DNA of 46,790 bases from Candidatus Guanabacterium sedimentis (GTDB lineage Bacteria; Acidobacteriota; B3-B38; Guanabaribacteriales; B3-B38), in NCBI GenBank assembly GCA_902505605.1, contig CABWKN010000035.1, positions 1 to 46,790 of the forward strand. The letters are read 5' to 3'. The notes below the pieces were generated by a model. The model searched no databases. It was given only the letters and a program-made list of their open reading frames with translations, and had not been told where the DNA came from. The position numbers and the translations under genes were made by a program. Positions 8,334 to 16,433 of the stretch are shown piece by piece (the first letter of the stretch is position 1; every line of letters begins with the position of its first letter).

Positions 8334-10436
8334 TCACTGGAATTTTAGCAGACCTATTTTCTGCAGGTCTTCGGCAAAGTGAAGGATGAACTCTATATGC
8401 GTCTCATTGAATTCGCAGGATACAATGTGTCTGATGTCCAGGAGGCTAAGCGTGCCGTCCATGAGATTCACGATTTCATAAGTCTTGGAATCGTAGGCAC
8501 CTCCAACCTTCTCTCTGTTCTTCGAATACCACAGGTAATCTTCTTCACCAAGTTTCTCCTGCAAGTAGTTCCAGGGAAGAGGACCCTGGAAAAGCCTCTG
8601 GGGCTTAAGGGATGAAGCCTTTTTATATAATTCTGTAGGCTGGAATTGCTCTTTGTTCACATTGTATTGACGGCTTAAGAGGTCATAAAACAGCTTTATT
8701 TTTTCCTTCTCGCTGGCAACCTGACGGTTTAAATCATTAGCTAACTCGTCAATAATCTTTTTGCTCGCTTCTCTTTCACAGAGCTCCATCACTTCCCTCA
8801 GGTTTGCCGACTCAATGCCAGCCTGAACCTGAGGATAGTTGCCGATATTAAAGTAAAGCTCAGCTAAGTACTTGCTCTTTTCTGCGTCGTTGGTGTATTG
8901 ATGAAGGAGGCGTATAGATTTTTGGCTTCTCTTTGCCATTCTCATTCTTGCCTGGCTGTAAACCTCCCGAGCAATATTTATAGCATCCTCATCGTCAGCA
9001 TTGGCTAATAGGAGGGCGGCTGCCAGTGATAGGCTGATTATCCTCTTCATCTCGGTAGGGTCGCACTTATCGGGAGTGTCCAGGCTGCTATGATGAAAGA
9101 CATCGCCGTGACCCAGCATGGGCGTGGGAATGGAAAAAGCGGAGTCGTTGAACATGATGTGGTCCGAGCCACCACTGTAAGGGTTGATGCGGAAATTCAA
9201 GCGGTATCTGCTTCCCCGGGGAGAATAGAATGCGCTTCCATCCAGCCAACCCAGCAGGTTGATGAAAACATCGTTGATATAGCCAGGGACCGAATAGGGA
9301 GCGCAAGTCAGGTTGAAATTCGCCTGGCACAGGGCATAATCCTCGCCAATCATATCCAGATTCATGCCGGCAATGCCTTTATCCCTGAGGTCTTGATGCT
9401 CAGTAAGATAGGCTACTGCTCCATGTATTTCGGGAAGCCAGAGAAAGCGAAGGGTTCTTCTGGGAGGCGGAATCTCTCCCCTGTTGACCAGAGCTAAGAT
9501 ATTTCTCACCATCTCTACCATACCGGCTGAACCCGAGGCGTTGTCGTTGGCTCCGGGCTTATAATGGTCGAGGTGACCCATGATGATAATCTCCTGGGAG
9601 GGATGTTCGCTTCCGATTATCTTAGCTTCGAGCACCGGCATCTCGCCGTCAAAAAGCTCAGCGTCCACCCTGGCTCGCATGGTTACCTTTCTCCCTGCTT
9701 TAAAAAGAGAAACAAGCTCCTTTTCCTGTCTGCGGGAGAGGGCGAAGCCAAAGCCCGCCTTTTCCCTTTCCTCTCCGGTGGGTGAGAGGCGGTTGACCTC
9801 TATTAAATCGGAATACTGAAGACGGTCTTCTCTATCCGAAGGTCCGACAATGACACCTGAAGCTCCTCTGTTTAAGACAGCCTGACGATGGACCGCAGAG
9901 CCTCCGCCGCCGGTGGCGAAAACGAGCTTTCCTTTGACATCCTTATCTTTGTAATCAGAATCTGATTTCCCTCCGCCTACATAGATAACCTCGCTTTCTA
10001 CTTCACCACCCTGAGAGTAAGGCATCAGGCTCACCGCCTGGTCGGAATAGCGTGCGATGAGCTTTGTATAGGGCTCCACAAGCCATAATTCGGCTTCCTT
10101 GACTCGCCAACCAACGAGGGAGTCCCACAGGAAATATTTTTTGAAGCCATCTGCTCTGTATCTTTTGATGGCGACCTCTTTAAGACCGATTTTTTTCAAC
10201 TCATTGGCCAGATATTCCACGCAGCGGTTGTAATCAGAGCCCTCTCCCCCGCCCCGTATACGGTGAAAGCGGGATATCTTGGAAATCATATCCCAGGCTC
10301 GCTCCCCTGAAACCTCGTTTTGAATAGCTTCTAACAGCTTTTTATTAAGGAGATAGGGGTTGTCCTGAGGATAGATAATCAGAGAGCCAGAAAAAAAGAA
10401 GATGATTGTGAACAACAAAAGAGCTTTCTTGACCAT
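8334..10436 (-). CDS. Exported M28-family metallopeptidase with PA domain and C-terminal PqqD-like domain
   Basis: 700 aa with a signal peptide (residues 1-24). Residues about 110-260 look like a protease-associated (PA) insert. The M28 zinc site is complete: His288 in MGHLDHY, bridging Asp298 in GANDNASG, Glu336 in LPEIHG, Asp361 in NLDMIGED and a His in DVFHH (448/449). These enzymes are usually aminopeptidases. A long helical region follows, and the last 60 or so residues (TYEIVNLMDG ... DLQKIGLLKF) resemble the winged-helix fold of PqqD-type peptide-binding domains. GAGGAGG lies 8 bases before the ATG. It is convergent with the serine hydrolase gene. The peptidase call is strong; the PqqD-like call rests on pattern only. 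Confidence 0.9.
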   Translation of the reverse strand: MVKKALLLFTIIFFFSGSLIIYPQDNPYLLNKKLLEAIQNEVSGERAWDMISKISRFHRIRGGGEGSDYNRCVEYLANELKKIGLKEVAIKRYRADGFKKYFLWDSLVGWRVKEAELWLVEPYTKLIARYSDQAVSLMPYSQGGEVESEVIYVGGGKSDSDYKDKDVKGKLVFATGGGGSAVHRQAVLNRGASGVIVGPSDREDRLQYSDLIEVNRLSPTGEEREKAGFGFALSRRQEKELVSLFKAGRKVTMRARVDAELFDGEMPVLEAKIIGSEHPSQEIIIMGHLDHYKPGANDNASGSAGMVEMVRNILALVNRGEIPPPRRTLRFLWLPEIHGAVAYLTEHQDLRDKGIAGMNLDMIGEDYALCQANFNLTCAPYSVPGYINDVFINLLGWLDGSAFYSPRGSRYRLNFRINPYSGGSDHIMFNDSAFSIPTPMLGHGDVFHHSSLDTPDKCDPTEMKRIISLSLAAALLLANADDEDAINIAREVYSQARMRMAKRSQKSIRLLHQYTNDAEKSKYLAELYFNIGNYPQVQAGIESANLREVMELCEREASKKIIDELANDLNRQVASEKEKIKLFYDLLSRQYNVNKEQFQPTELYKKASSLKPQRLFQGPLPWNYLQEKLGEEDYLWYSKNREKVGGAYDSKTYEIVNLMDGTLSLLDIRHIVSCEFNETHIEFILHFAEDLQKIGLLKFQ

Positions 10437-10487
10437 TTCTAAACCTCCTCTAAAAAAGTTTTGTTGCCATTATCTTATTAATGTATC

Positions 10488-11123
10488 TCATTCTCCAATA
10501 AATTTCCAATTCTTGACTAACATAACCAAAGCGTATATCCCTGTCCAGAAAAGAACACAGTCTTCATATAGGTTTAATGCTCCTACGCATTTACCAAAGG
10601 CAGGAAGTGCCCATATTAAAAGTAATATATAGATTTTTCTATCAACCTTCGGTATCGCTGCTGCAAGCAACGCAAGGGCGAATACTGTTGTGGGGCAAGG
10701 CATTACCCCAAATATACAGGATTCTGGATAGAAATGACCAATAACAAATCCAATTAACGGATATAAGAAAGCGCAAAGAACCAGAAAGATAGTTAAATAT
10801 TTTTGCCATCTCGTTTCGGGAAGGCTAAACTGGCTTTTATTTGCCAGTATATCCCAGGCAAAAAAAATTGCTGCAAGGATAAATAAAGGAGCTCCTAAAA
10901 ATACACCGGGGAGTTTCCTACCGAAAATTAAGAAAAAGATTACCCCATTCCAGGCAAAAGTAAATGATAAATAAGCCTTCATTATTTTATTTATCCTGGC
11001 ATATGGTCTTGCAAATAAAAGATAAGTCAATACAACGGCTACAGCTATGGTTATTATCTGCATCGGGAAGATGGCATTGTTATAGACTCCAATCTGGCTC
11101 CACCAGCTTTCTGCGCTCATCAT
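10488..11123 (-). CDS. DUF6064-type integral membrane protein
   Basis: 211 aa, almost entirely hydrophobic, with six or seven predicted membrane segments. The opening SWWSQIGVYNNAIFP and the block FGVMPCPTTVFALALL match my recollection of the DUF6064 family, which has no known function. The start is either the first or second of two consecutive ATGs; GAGGTG lies 4 and 7 bases away respectively, so the second is equally likely. It sits 51 bases upstream of the M28 gene on the same strand and may be cotranscribed with it. No catalytic motif is seen. Confidence 0.75.
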   Translation of the reverse strand: MMSAESWWSQIGVYNNAIFPMQIITIAVAVVLTYLLFARPYARINKIMKAYLSFTFAWNGVIFFLIFGRKLPGVFLGAPLFILAAIFFAWDILANKSQFSLPETRWQKYLTIFLVLCAFLYPLIGFVIGHFYPESCIFGVMPCPTTVFALALLAAAIPKVDRKIYILLLIWALPAFGKCVGALNLYEDCVLFWTGIYALVMLVKNWKFIGE

Positions 11124-11202
11124 GTATCACCTCATCTAAAGTGATACTTCTTTCGCAAAGCACCTGTTAACTCTGGTTGTGTATGATGGGATACTCTCCA
11201 CT

Positions 11203-11790
11203 TCACTGACCATGTTGTTTCTCTATCAACTCACGAATAGCGGTAATTTCTTTCAAGATACGACCCATAGTGTCTGACTCGCCGATTTCCATGACCTCAC
11301 CCTTCACTCCTTCAGGCCTGCTAATTATATAACCCTTAATCCCTTCCATAATAGCATCCTTCAATCCGCTGAGGTCCCTGACTCCCATCATTTTAAGTTC
11401 CGCTTTACCGCCTTCGGGGCCAGCAGCACCGGCGGTTTGGACATGTATCGTCCCAATGTTGAACATCCTTTGAACCGGTCCCTGTATAACATCTACATTG
11501 GTAATTTTAGGATAGGGAATGGTAACCTGCTTTCTCCAGAACACACCCTTTTTCATTCTCACAGAATCCCGGTTGATCGCGTATTCCAGAGAGCGGTAGA
11601 AGGCTGAGATCCAGAGAAGTTCGCATGCCATAACTATTACCCATCCGGCGGTGCAAATTCCGAAAATAAGCTTGTCAATGGTAAAGAGCAGAACTACACA
11701 CAGCGCAAGAATAGGGATGAAAAGAACCATCCATATAATAAGCCAAATAGTTTTCTGCTCTTTTTCCGGTCTGGCAAGTATAGCGTTCAT
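11203..11790 (-). CDS. Membrane PH-domain protein (bPH_2/DUF304-like)
   Basis: 195 aa. Two membrane segments (about residues 15-37 and 42-65) are followed by a bacterial PH-like domain with the hallmark flow FYRSLEYAINRDSVRMKKG then TIPYPKITNVDVIQGPVQRMF and a final beta-strand, as in YdbS/YdbT-type proteins. The tail (about 150-195) is charged and helical. Bacterial PH-domain membrane proteins have poorly defined roles, often linked to envelope stress or immunity to antimicrobial peptides. The start is backed by AAAGGAG 5 bases upstream. It lies 79 bases upstream of the DUF6064 gene on the same strand. Confidence 0.82.
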   Translation of the reverse strand: MNAILARPEKEQKTIWLIIWMVLFIPILALCVVLLFTIDKLIFGICTAGWVIVMACELLWISAFYRSLEYAINRDSVRMKKGVFWRKQVTIPYPKITNVDVIQGPVQRMFNIGTIHVQTAGAAGPEGGKAELKMMGVRDLSGLKDAIMEGIKGYIISRPEGVKGEVMEIGESDTMGRILKEITAIRELIEKQHGQ

Positions 11791-11936
11791 TTTAACTCCT
11801 TTCGGACAGGGCTTTAACTGATAAATGGTACAATATCATTGATCATTTTGCAGTGCTGTGGCGACTTTTTGTCACGCTTACCTGCTTCTCTTAAGCCTTA
11901 AATATTCCGGTTATCAAAAGCATCTTAACTGGCTGG

Positions 11937-13157
11937 TCAGGTGATTTTTTTAGTTTCTGCAGGAAATTTCTTATATTCCCCTGAGGTTAAGATTGCATCA
12001 ATCGCGCTGAATAAGATATCTATTTCCTCGTCCCTGGTGTAGAAGTGAGGTCCGACCCTGATGACATCGGGCTCTTGATTCCCTCCTTTTCGGAAGTCAA
12101 CTTTAATTCCTTTTTTCTCTAATGCTTGCTTGACAGGAAAAGCGTGCAGAAAGCCGAGGGAGATAGCTCCTCCCCTTAATTCATTGTCCTCCAGCGTGAA
12201 GAGGCTGAATCCTCTTTCTTTGGCTTTGTTAATAATAAGCTCAGTCTGATGAAGGGATTTTTGTCGTATCTGAGAAATTCCTATCTTATTGATAATATCC
12301 AGCCCAGCCAGCGCGGTATACAGACAGGGAACAGGCGGAGTCCCTGACATGAACCTATAGGAGCTCTGTGCATATTCCATCCTCTGGCCAAAGAGAAAGG
12401 GATGCCTATGGGCAAACCATCCTGTTAATTGAGGTTCAAGGCTGGAAGCCAGTTCTGGCCGAACATATAAAAAAGCATTCCCGGGACCACCGCAGAGCCA
12501 CTTCAAACAGCCGCCAATGTAAAAATCGACATCAAGCCTTCTCACATCCACCGGAAGGGTGCCCGGTGCGTGATAGCCGTCAATGAGAGTCAATGCTCCC
12601 ACCTGGCGTGCTCGGGCAGCAATTTGGGAAATATCCTGAACATAAGCTGATTTGAAATAGACATGCGAAGTGGCAACAAAAAGGGTCTTCTCATCTGTCC
12701 TTTTTACAATATCATTCACATCAATGCCCGGCTGCCCGTGACTTTTGATTACCTCAAGCTCCCATCCCATACATTGTGCAATTTGATGAACAGCATAAAG
12801 TATAGAGGGAAAATCGTGGTCGGTCATGATAATCTTGTTTCTTTTGTTGGCATTGAGCGAAAACATGGTTGATAGTACCACCCAATGGCTGACCGTGGCG
12901 TTGGTCATCATAGTCACTTCATCATCACCAGCGCCGATAAGAGAAGCCACCTGATTACCGACCCTGCCAGAAAGTTCCCACCATTCTCTCTCCCAGGCAC
13001 CCACACCTTCTTCTGCCCACAACTGGTAATATCTTTTAAGTCCTTCCAGAGCCTGCCTGGGAACAGCGCCTAAAGAATTGCTAATGAGATAGACACTCCG
13101 GGCTAAGATTGGAAATTCATTCCGTATTAAATCTAAATCCCGGTTTAAGTCCCACAT
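11937..13157 (-). CDS. PLP-dependent class-V aminotransferase-fold enzyme, kynureninase-like
   Basis: 406 aa. The start SNSLGAVP mirrors the GNSLG motif of kynureninases. Asp193 in LIDGYHAPG should contact the PLP ring nitrogen and Lys219 in GGCLKW is the probable Schiff-base lysine. GWFAHRHPF also resembles the kynureninase GWWGH block. Kynureninase cleaves kynurenine or 3-hydroxykynurenine to an anthranilate and alanine. No other tryptophan-catabolism gene is in the window, so another C-S, C-C or C-N lyase/epimerase activity in the same fold is possible. The start lacks a strong Shine-Dalgarno. It is a single gene, divergent from the phosphodiesterase across a 417-base gap. Confidence 0.82.
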   Translation of the reverse strand: MWDLNRDLDLIRNEFPILARSVYLISNSLGAVPRQALEGLKRYYQLWAEEGVGAWEREWWELSGRVGNQVASLIGAGDDEVTMMTNATVSHWVVLSTMFSLNANKRNKIIMTDHDFPSILYAVHQIAQCMGWELEVIKSHGQPGIDVNDIVKRTDEKTLFVATSHVYFKSAYVQDISQIAARARQVGALTLIDGYHAPGTLPVDVRRLDVDFYIGGCLKWLCGGPGNAFLYVRPELASSLEPQLTGWFAHRHPFLFGQRMEYAQSSYRFMSGTPPVPCLYTALAGLDIINKIGISQIRQKSLHQTELIINKAKERGFSLFTLEDNELRGGAISLGFLHAFPVKQALEKKGIKVDFRKGGNQEPDVIRVGPHFYTRDEEIDILFSAIDAILTSGEYKKFPAETKKIT

Positions 13158-13574
13158 TGCTTATGTCCAAAAGTAACCTTGAGCAGTTAATAATCAGAAA
13201 ATATAGGGGAATTTATCGTCAGTAAACAATAAGTTTATCCATTTGGTATTGATACCCATTCTCATCTCCGACAGTTTTACACTATATCACGGGAATAGTG
13301 GTATATCAAGTAAGCATTGTTGCATACAAGGGGTAGTGAATTAATTTCGCCACAATTAGAGAGAATTGATTATGCCGATATGCATTAATCACTTTTTAAG
13401 GAACACTCTAATTTTCAAAGAGGCTTTTCAAGATGTTTTCTCGCCCACAATTTAGATTGCGGACATCTATACCGCTATCAGTAATACTTTCTGGGAAAAA
13501 AATATCACCTGCTGCGTTTTTTGGTTCTCAAAGGTGATTTATCTTGCTATAATGTATTTTCAGCAAGGAGTTAA
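13158..13574. other. Divergent intergenic region, 417 bases
   Basis: No gene is visible. An operator-like dyad lies at 13280-13305, with CACTAT and ATAGTG overlapping a second pairing of TATATCAC with GTGGTATA (one G-T). A hairpin at 13367-13391 (TGATTATGC ... GCA-T-TAATCA) is followed by CTTTTT on the plus strand and could terminate a short plus-strand transcript, but I see no promoter for one. The 3' end carries the promoter of the downstream phosphodiesterase gene. Confidence 0.4.
13545..13553 (+). promoter_or_regulatory. Extended -10 promoter of the phosphodiesterase gene
   Basis: TGCTATAAT is a perfect extended -10 element. The position 17 bases upstream (TTCTCA) is a poor -35, as is common for extended -10 promoters. 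Transcription would begin about 15 bases before the start codon, just ahead of the AAGGAG ribosome-binding site. Confidence 0.55.
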
Positions 13575-14924
13575 ATGGTAAAAAAGAGACGAACGAGGAT
13601 GATCATCTTATTGGCTTTCTTACTCCTCATCGCCATTGGAGTGGTATGGTTCCTGAGATGGACCAACCCCGACTTTGCCTCCAGCCTGAAAAGTGTCCAG
13701 CGCAACCAAGTTACCAAAAAGCTTATCATCTGTGTTGATGGGGTCCCCTGGAGAACTATAGACCAGTTGCGTCAAAAGAAGCATTTCAAAGCCTTCCACC
13801 GACCGAGCAAGGTGATAGTCTCCTTCCCCACTATGACCAATGTCACTTCCACCGTTATATGGAACGCCAGCAAGGTCGCCGGTTATGAGAGCGCCTACTT
13901 CGACAAGGATAAGAACCTTATGGTCGGCGGAGTCAGCAAGTATCTCCACAAAAGGGTTATCAAACCGGGAGACTTTCATCAACACTTCGACTATCTCGAG
14001 CCAGTCCCCTATGAATTCCTCATCTATGTGCTGCCCAGAAGAATCTGTAAATCCGATTTAAAGCGATTCTTAGAAGCTTACAGCAGCTCAGAAAAGGATA
14101 AATTCTGCACCTTTATAAAATCGACCGACGGCTTAATGCATATATTGGGCAAAGAGGGAGCGGAAGAAATTCTTCTCGCTCTGGATGACATCCTGCAGAA
14201 GATTTACTATTCCCGCAAGGGTGATATTGAAATAATGCTCTTCTCAGACCACGGCTTCAACTTTGGCAAAAGCCAAAGGGTGAAATTGAAGTCATTCCTT
14301 AAATCCAGCGGTTTCACTGTGAGAAATGACCTTCGGGATGAGAATAGTGTTATCCTTCTGAGCTTTGGGTTGGTTAGCTTTGCCGCCATTTACACAGGAG
14401 AGAATAACAAGAGAAAGATAGCCCAGCAGGTACCTGTTCTGGAAGGAGTAGATTTCTCCGCTTATCGTATGAACAATATTATTTATATCTTCGGCCAGGA
14501 AGGTGAGGCGAAAATACTCAAGAAAACGGTTAATAATACCGAGCTGTATAAATATGAGATAATTAGCGGGGACCCCTTGTCATACAAGGACATCTTAGAG
14601 AAGCTGACACACCTCGGAAAGGCTGATGGCGAGGGATATATTCCCGACTCCGATTGGTTTGAAGCAACCAAAGACCACCCCTATGTCGATGCCCTTAAAC
14701 GCTTGTACCAGGCTTTCAGCGGTCAGGTGGAATCCGATGCTGACATCCTCATCTCCCTGAAGGATGGCTACTTTCACGGAAATGCCCTATTCTCCCGCAT
14801 AGCTACCATCTTGGGAACCCACGGCAGCCTGCTGGATACGAATAGTGTGGGGTTCTTTATGAGCACCGCCCAAGATGTTCCCTCCCATATCAGGGATAAT
14901 CAGCTTACTGATTATCTTAGGTAA
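13575..14924 (+). CDS. Membrane-anchored alkaline-phosphatase-superfamily phosphodiesterase
   Basis: 449 aa. A basic N-terminus and one hydrophobic helix (residues 9-27) act as signal anchor. The type I phosphodiesterase/nucleotide pyrophosphatase metal site is readable: Asp55 (CVDGV), a Thr nucleophile at 86 or 88 (FPTMTN), Asp185 and His189 (STDGLMHILG), Asp225-His226 (SDHGF) and His416 (GTHGS). Members cleave phosphodiester, phosphomonoester or sulfate bonds; the substrate cannot be told here. AAGGAG lies 4 bases before the ATG. Six bases after its stop, in the same frame, begins a stranded DUF362 C-terminus, so the original neighbour downstream has been deleted. The fold is confident, the substrate open. 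Confidence 0.85.
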   Translation: MVKKRRTRMIILLAFLLLIAIGVVWFLRWTNPDFASSLKSVQRNQVTKKLIICVDGVPWRTIDQLRQKKHFKAFHRPSKVIVSFPTMTNVTSTVIWNASKVAGYESAYFDKDKNLMVGGVSKYLHKRVIKPGDFHQHFDYLEPVPYEFLIYVLPRRICKSDLKRFLEAYSSSEKDKFCTFIKSTDGLMHILGKEGAEEILLALDDILQKIYYSRKGDIEIMLFSDHGFNFGKSQRVKLKSFLKSSGFTVRNDLRDENSVILLSFGLVSFAAIYTGENNKRKIAQQVPVLEGVDFSAYRMNNIIYIFGQEGEAKILKKTVNNTELYKYEIISGDPLSYKDILEKLTHLGKADGEGYIPDSDWFEATKDHPYVDALKRLYQAFSGQVESDADILISLKDGYFHGNALFSRIATILGTHGSLLDTNSVGFFMSTAQDVPSHIRDNQLTDYLR

Positions 14925-14930
14925 TACATA

Positions 14931-15164
14931 TTGACCAAAAGAGCACCTACTCTGGGTTACAAAGCAGAGGCCAGAGAGAGGGTCAATCTGCTTATCCTCG
15001 GAGGGGATATGGTAGCTATCGATTCCTATTGCGGAAGAATAATGGAGCAATACTATGATACCTTTAAATTTAGGATAGTAGAGCCCTGCCTCTCTTATGC
15101 CGAAAGCCTCGGGCTGGGAACAGCGGACCTTAGTAAAGTGGAAATAATTGAACTGGAAACATGA
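14931..15164 (+). pseudogene. C-terminal remnant of a DUF362-family protein
   Basis: 77 codons, with only a TTG available as start and no Shine-Dalgarno. The text LLILGGDMVAIDSYC and YAESLGLGTADLSKVEI is the typical end of DUF362 proteins, which normally have 300 or more residues with the preceding body carrying the rest of the domain. The codons between the phosphodiesterase stop and the TTG (TAC ATA) also read like family sequence, so the breakpoint lies at or just before that stop. Nothing upstream encodes the missing body. Most likely an internal deletion removed most of the gene. It could also be expressed as a short peptide, but there is no sign of that. Confidence 0.7.
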
Positions 15165-15223
15165 TGAGCGGGCTATCTGAAGAATTGAGAAAACAAAATT
15201 GCAAAATTAAAGGAGCTCATATT

Positions 15224-15784
15224 ATGAGAAAGATTCAATTTGAAGTAATAACCCTTTTAGCAATGTTTCTTATTGTCCCGGCTGCTGTGCTTTGCGGAAT
15301 GCAGGAAAAGAAAGCAGAAAATCTTCCCATTGAGGTGAAGATAAAAACCACTACCCCGATGAGCATCGCCTATCTGGAACATAAGGGACCTTACTCGGAA
15401 CTGCAACCAGTCTTTAACGAAGTGATGAGCTACGCCTTTCAGAAAAAGCTGGAATTAGCGGGACCCCCGGCAGGAATTTACTACGACGACCCTGCTCAGG
15501 TGCCAGCCTCTGAATTACGCTGTGAGATCGGAGTCCAGATAAAGGGTGAGCCGCAGGTGGACCCCCCGTTCAGGGTAAAAGAGATACCCTCCCAGGAGGT
15601 AGGCTATGCATTGCTCAAGGGACCCTATGAGAAAATTGCCCTTCGCTATCCAGAAATCATCAGCTCCCTGATGGAACAAGGCTACAAGATAGTCGGTCCT
15701 ATTATAGAAATATACCGTGTCAGTGGACCAAACATACAGCCTGAGGAATATCTGACCGAGGTCTGGTTCCCCATAGGAAAATAG
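15224..15784 (+). CDS. Exported GyrI-like/AraC-effector-binding-domain protein
   Basis: 186 aa from the chosen start. Residues 1-24 form a signal peptide (MRKIQFEVITLLAMF...), and a cysteine at the end of it may even allow lipidation, although no clean lipobox is seen. Residues about 35-186 form a GyrI-like domain: two repeats, each opening with a strand and then GPYSEL or GPYEKI, ending in LTEVWFPI. This domain binds small hydrophobic ligands in AraC/MerR regulators and GyrI/SbmC. The start MRKIQF has AAAGGAG 8 bases upstream, which is why I reject the longer ORF that overlaps the DUF362 remnant. An exported version suggests ligand binding or hydrolysis in the periplasm. Confidence 0.8.
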   Translation: MRKIQFEVITLLAMFLIVPAAVLCGMQEKKAENLPIEVKIKTTTPMSIAYLEHKGPYSELQPVFNEVMSYAFQKKLELAGPPAGIYYDDPAQVPASELRCEIGVQIKGEPQVDPPFRVKEIPSQEVGYALLKGPYEKIALRYPEIISSLMEQGYKIVGPIIEIYRVSGPNIQPEEYLTEVWFPIGK

Positions 15785-15802
15785 AGCCTCCAATAGCGAG
15801 AA

Positions 15803-16012
15803 CTACTTTCTCCCGTACACGGAGATAAAGCGGCTCAGAGAGCGATCGTAGGTTCGCTCTACATCGTCGGGAAAAAGGCAGGCGGGAAGCTCTCTCATTT
15901 GCCAGTGATACTGAATACACTGACAGCAGAATCCCTTGCGGCTGCAAGGCTCATAAGTGCAATTGCACCTCTTGAGGTTGGCCTGAAAATTATCGCACTC
16001 TCGTTGTCCCAT
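15803..16012 (-). CDS. DUF6485-type small cysteine-rich protein
   Basis: 69 aa with seven cysteines arranged as C-x7-C-x-C-x4-C-x5-CC-x2-C, then YHWQMRELPACLFP. This fits the DUF6485 family of small proteins of unknown function, probably metal-binding through the clustered cysteines. GGGAG lies 7 bases before the ATG, supporting expression. It is convergent with the GyrI-like gene, with only 18 bases between stops. Confidence 0.75.
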   Translation of the reverse strand: MGQRECDNFQANLKRCNCTYEPCSRKGFCCQCIQYHWQMRELPACLFPDDVERTYDRSLSRFISVYGRK

Positions 16013-16133
16013 AATCGGCTCCCTGCTTACTAATGCGGTTTACCTTATAATAGAAAAAGAAAGGAGGCAATTCACCACCTTATAACCGTCTTCACCATTC
16101 ATTTTCCAACCTTCATATTATAAGGGTTAAATT

Positions 16134-16433
16134 GTGACAATGTCTACCAAGAAAACAGATTACCGCCCGGCAAGCACCTGTGAACGCTGCGGGAAATATC
16201 TCCATCCCGGAGGCCTGAAATATCGGGTGGATATAACCATCACCTCGGCGTTCAATGGCGTAATAGACGAGCACTACGAGGAAGGAGAAATGGAGAAACT
16301 GGCAGAAGAAATAAAGCGGATGGATCCCGAAGAACTGGAAAAAGAGGTCTACCAGGAGCTAACCATTACCCTGTGTAACCATTGTCGGAAGAAATTAATT
16401 AACTATCTCAGCGAAGGCGAAGAAATACATTAG
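16134..16433 (+). CDS. Hypothetical protein with two CxxC knuckles
   Basis: 99 aa. An N-terminal CERC and a C-terminal CNHC could together bind one metal ion as a split zinc ribbon; between them lie a beta region (KYRVDITITSAF) and an acidic helix (about residues 48-80). I do not recognise a named family. The GTG start fits AAGGG seven bases upstream better than the ATG two codons later. It is divergent from the DUF6485 gene, and its last 4 bases overlap the end of the convergent DUF488 gene. Confidence 0.7.
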   Translation: MTMSTKKTDYRPASTCERCGKYLHPGGLKYRVDITITSAFNGVIDEHYEEGEMEKLAEEIKRMDPEELEKEVYQELTITLCNHCRKKLINYLSEGEEIH

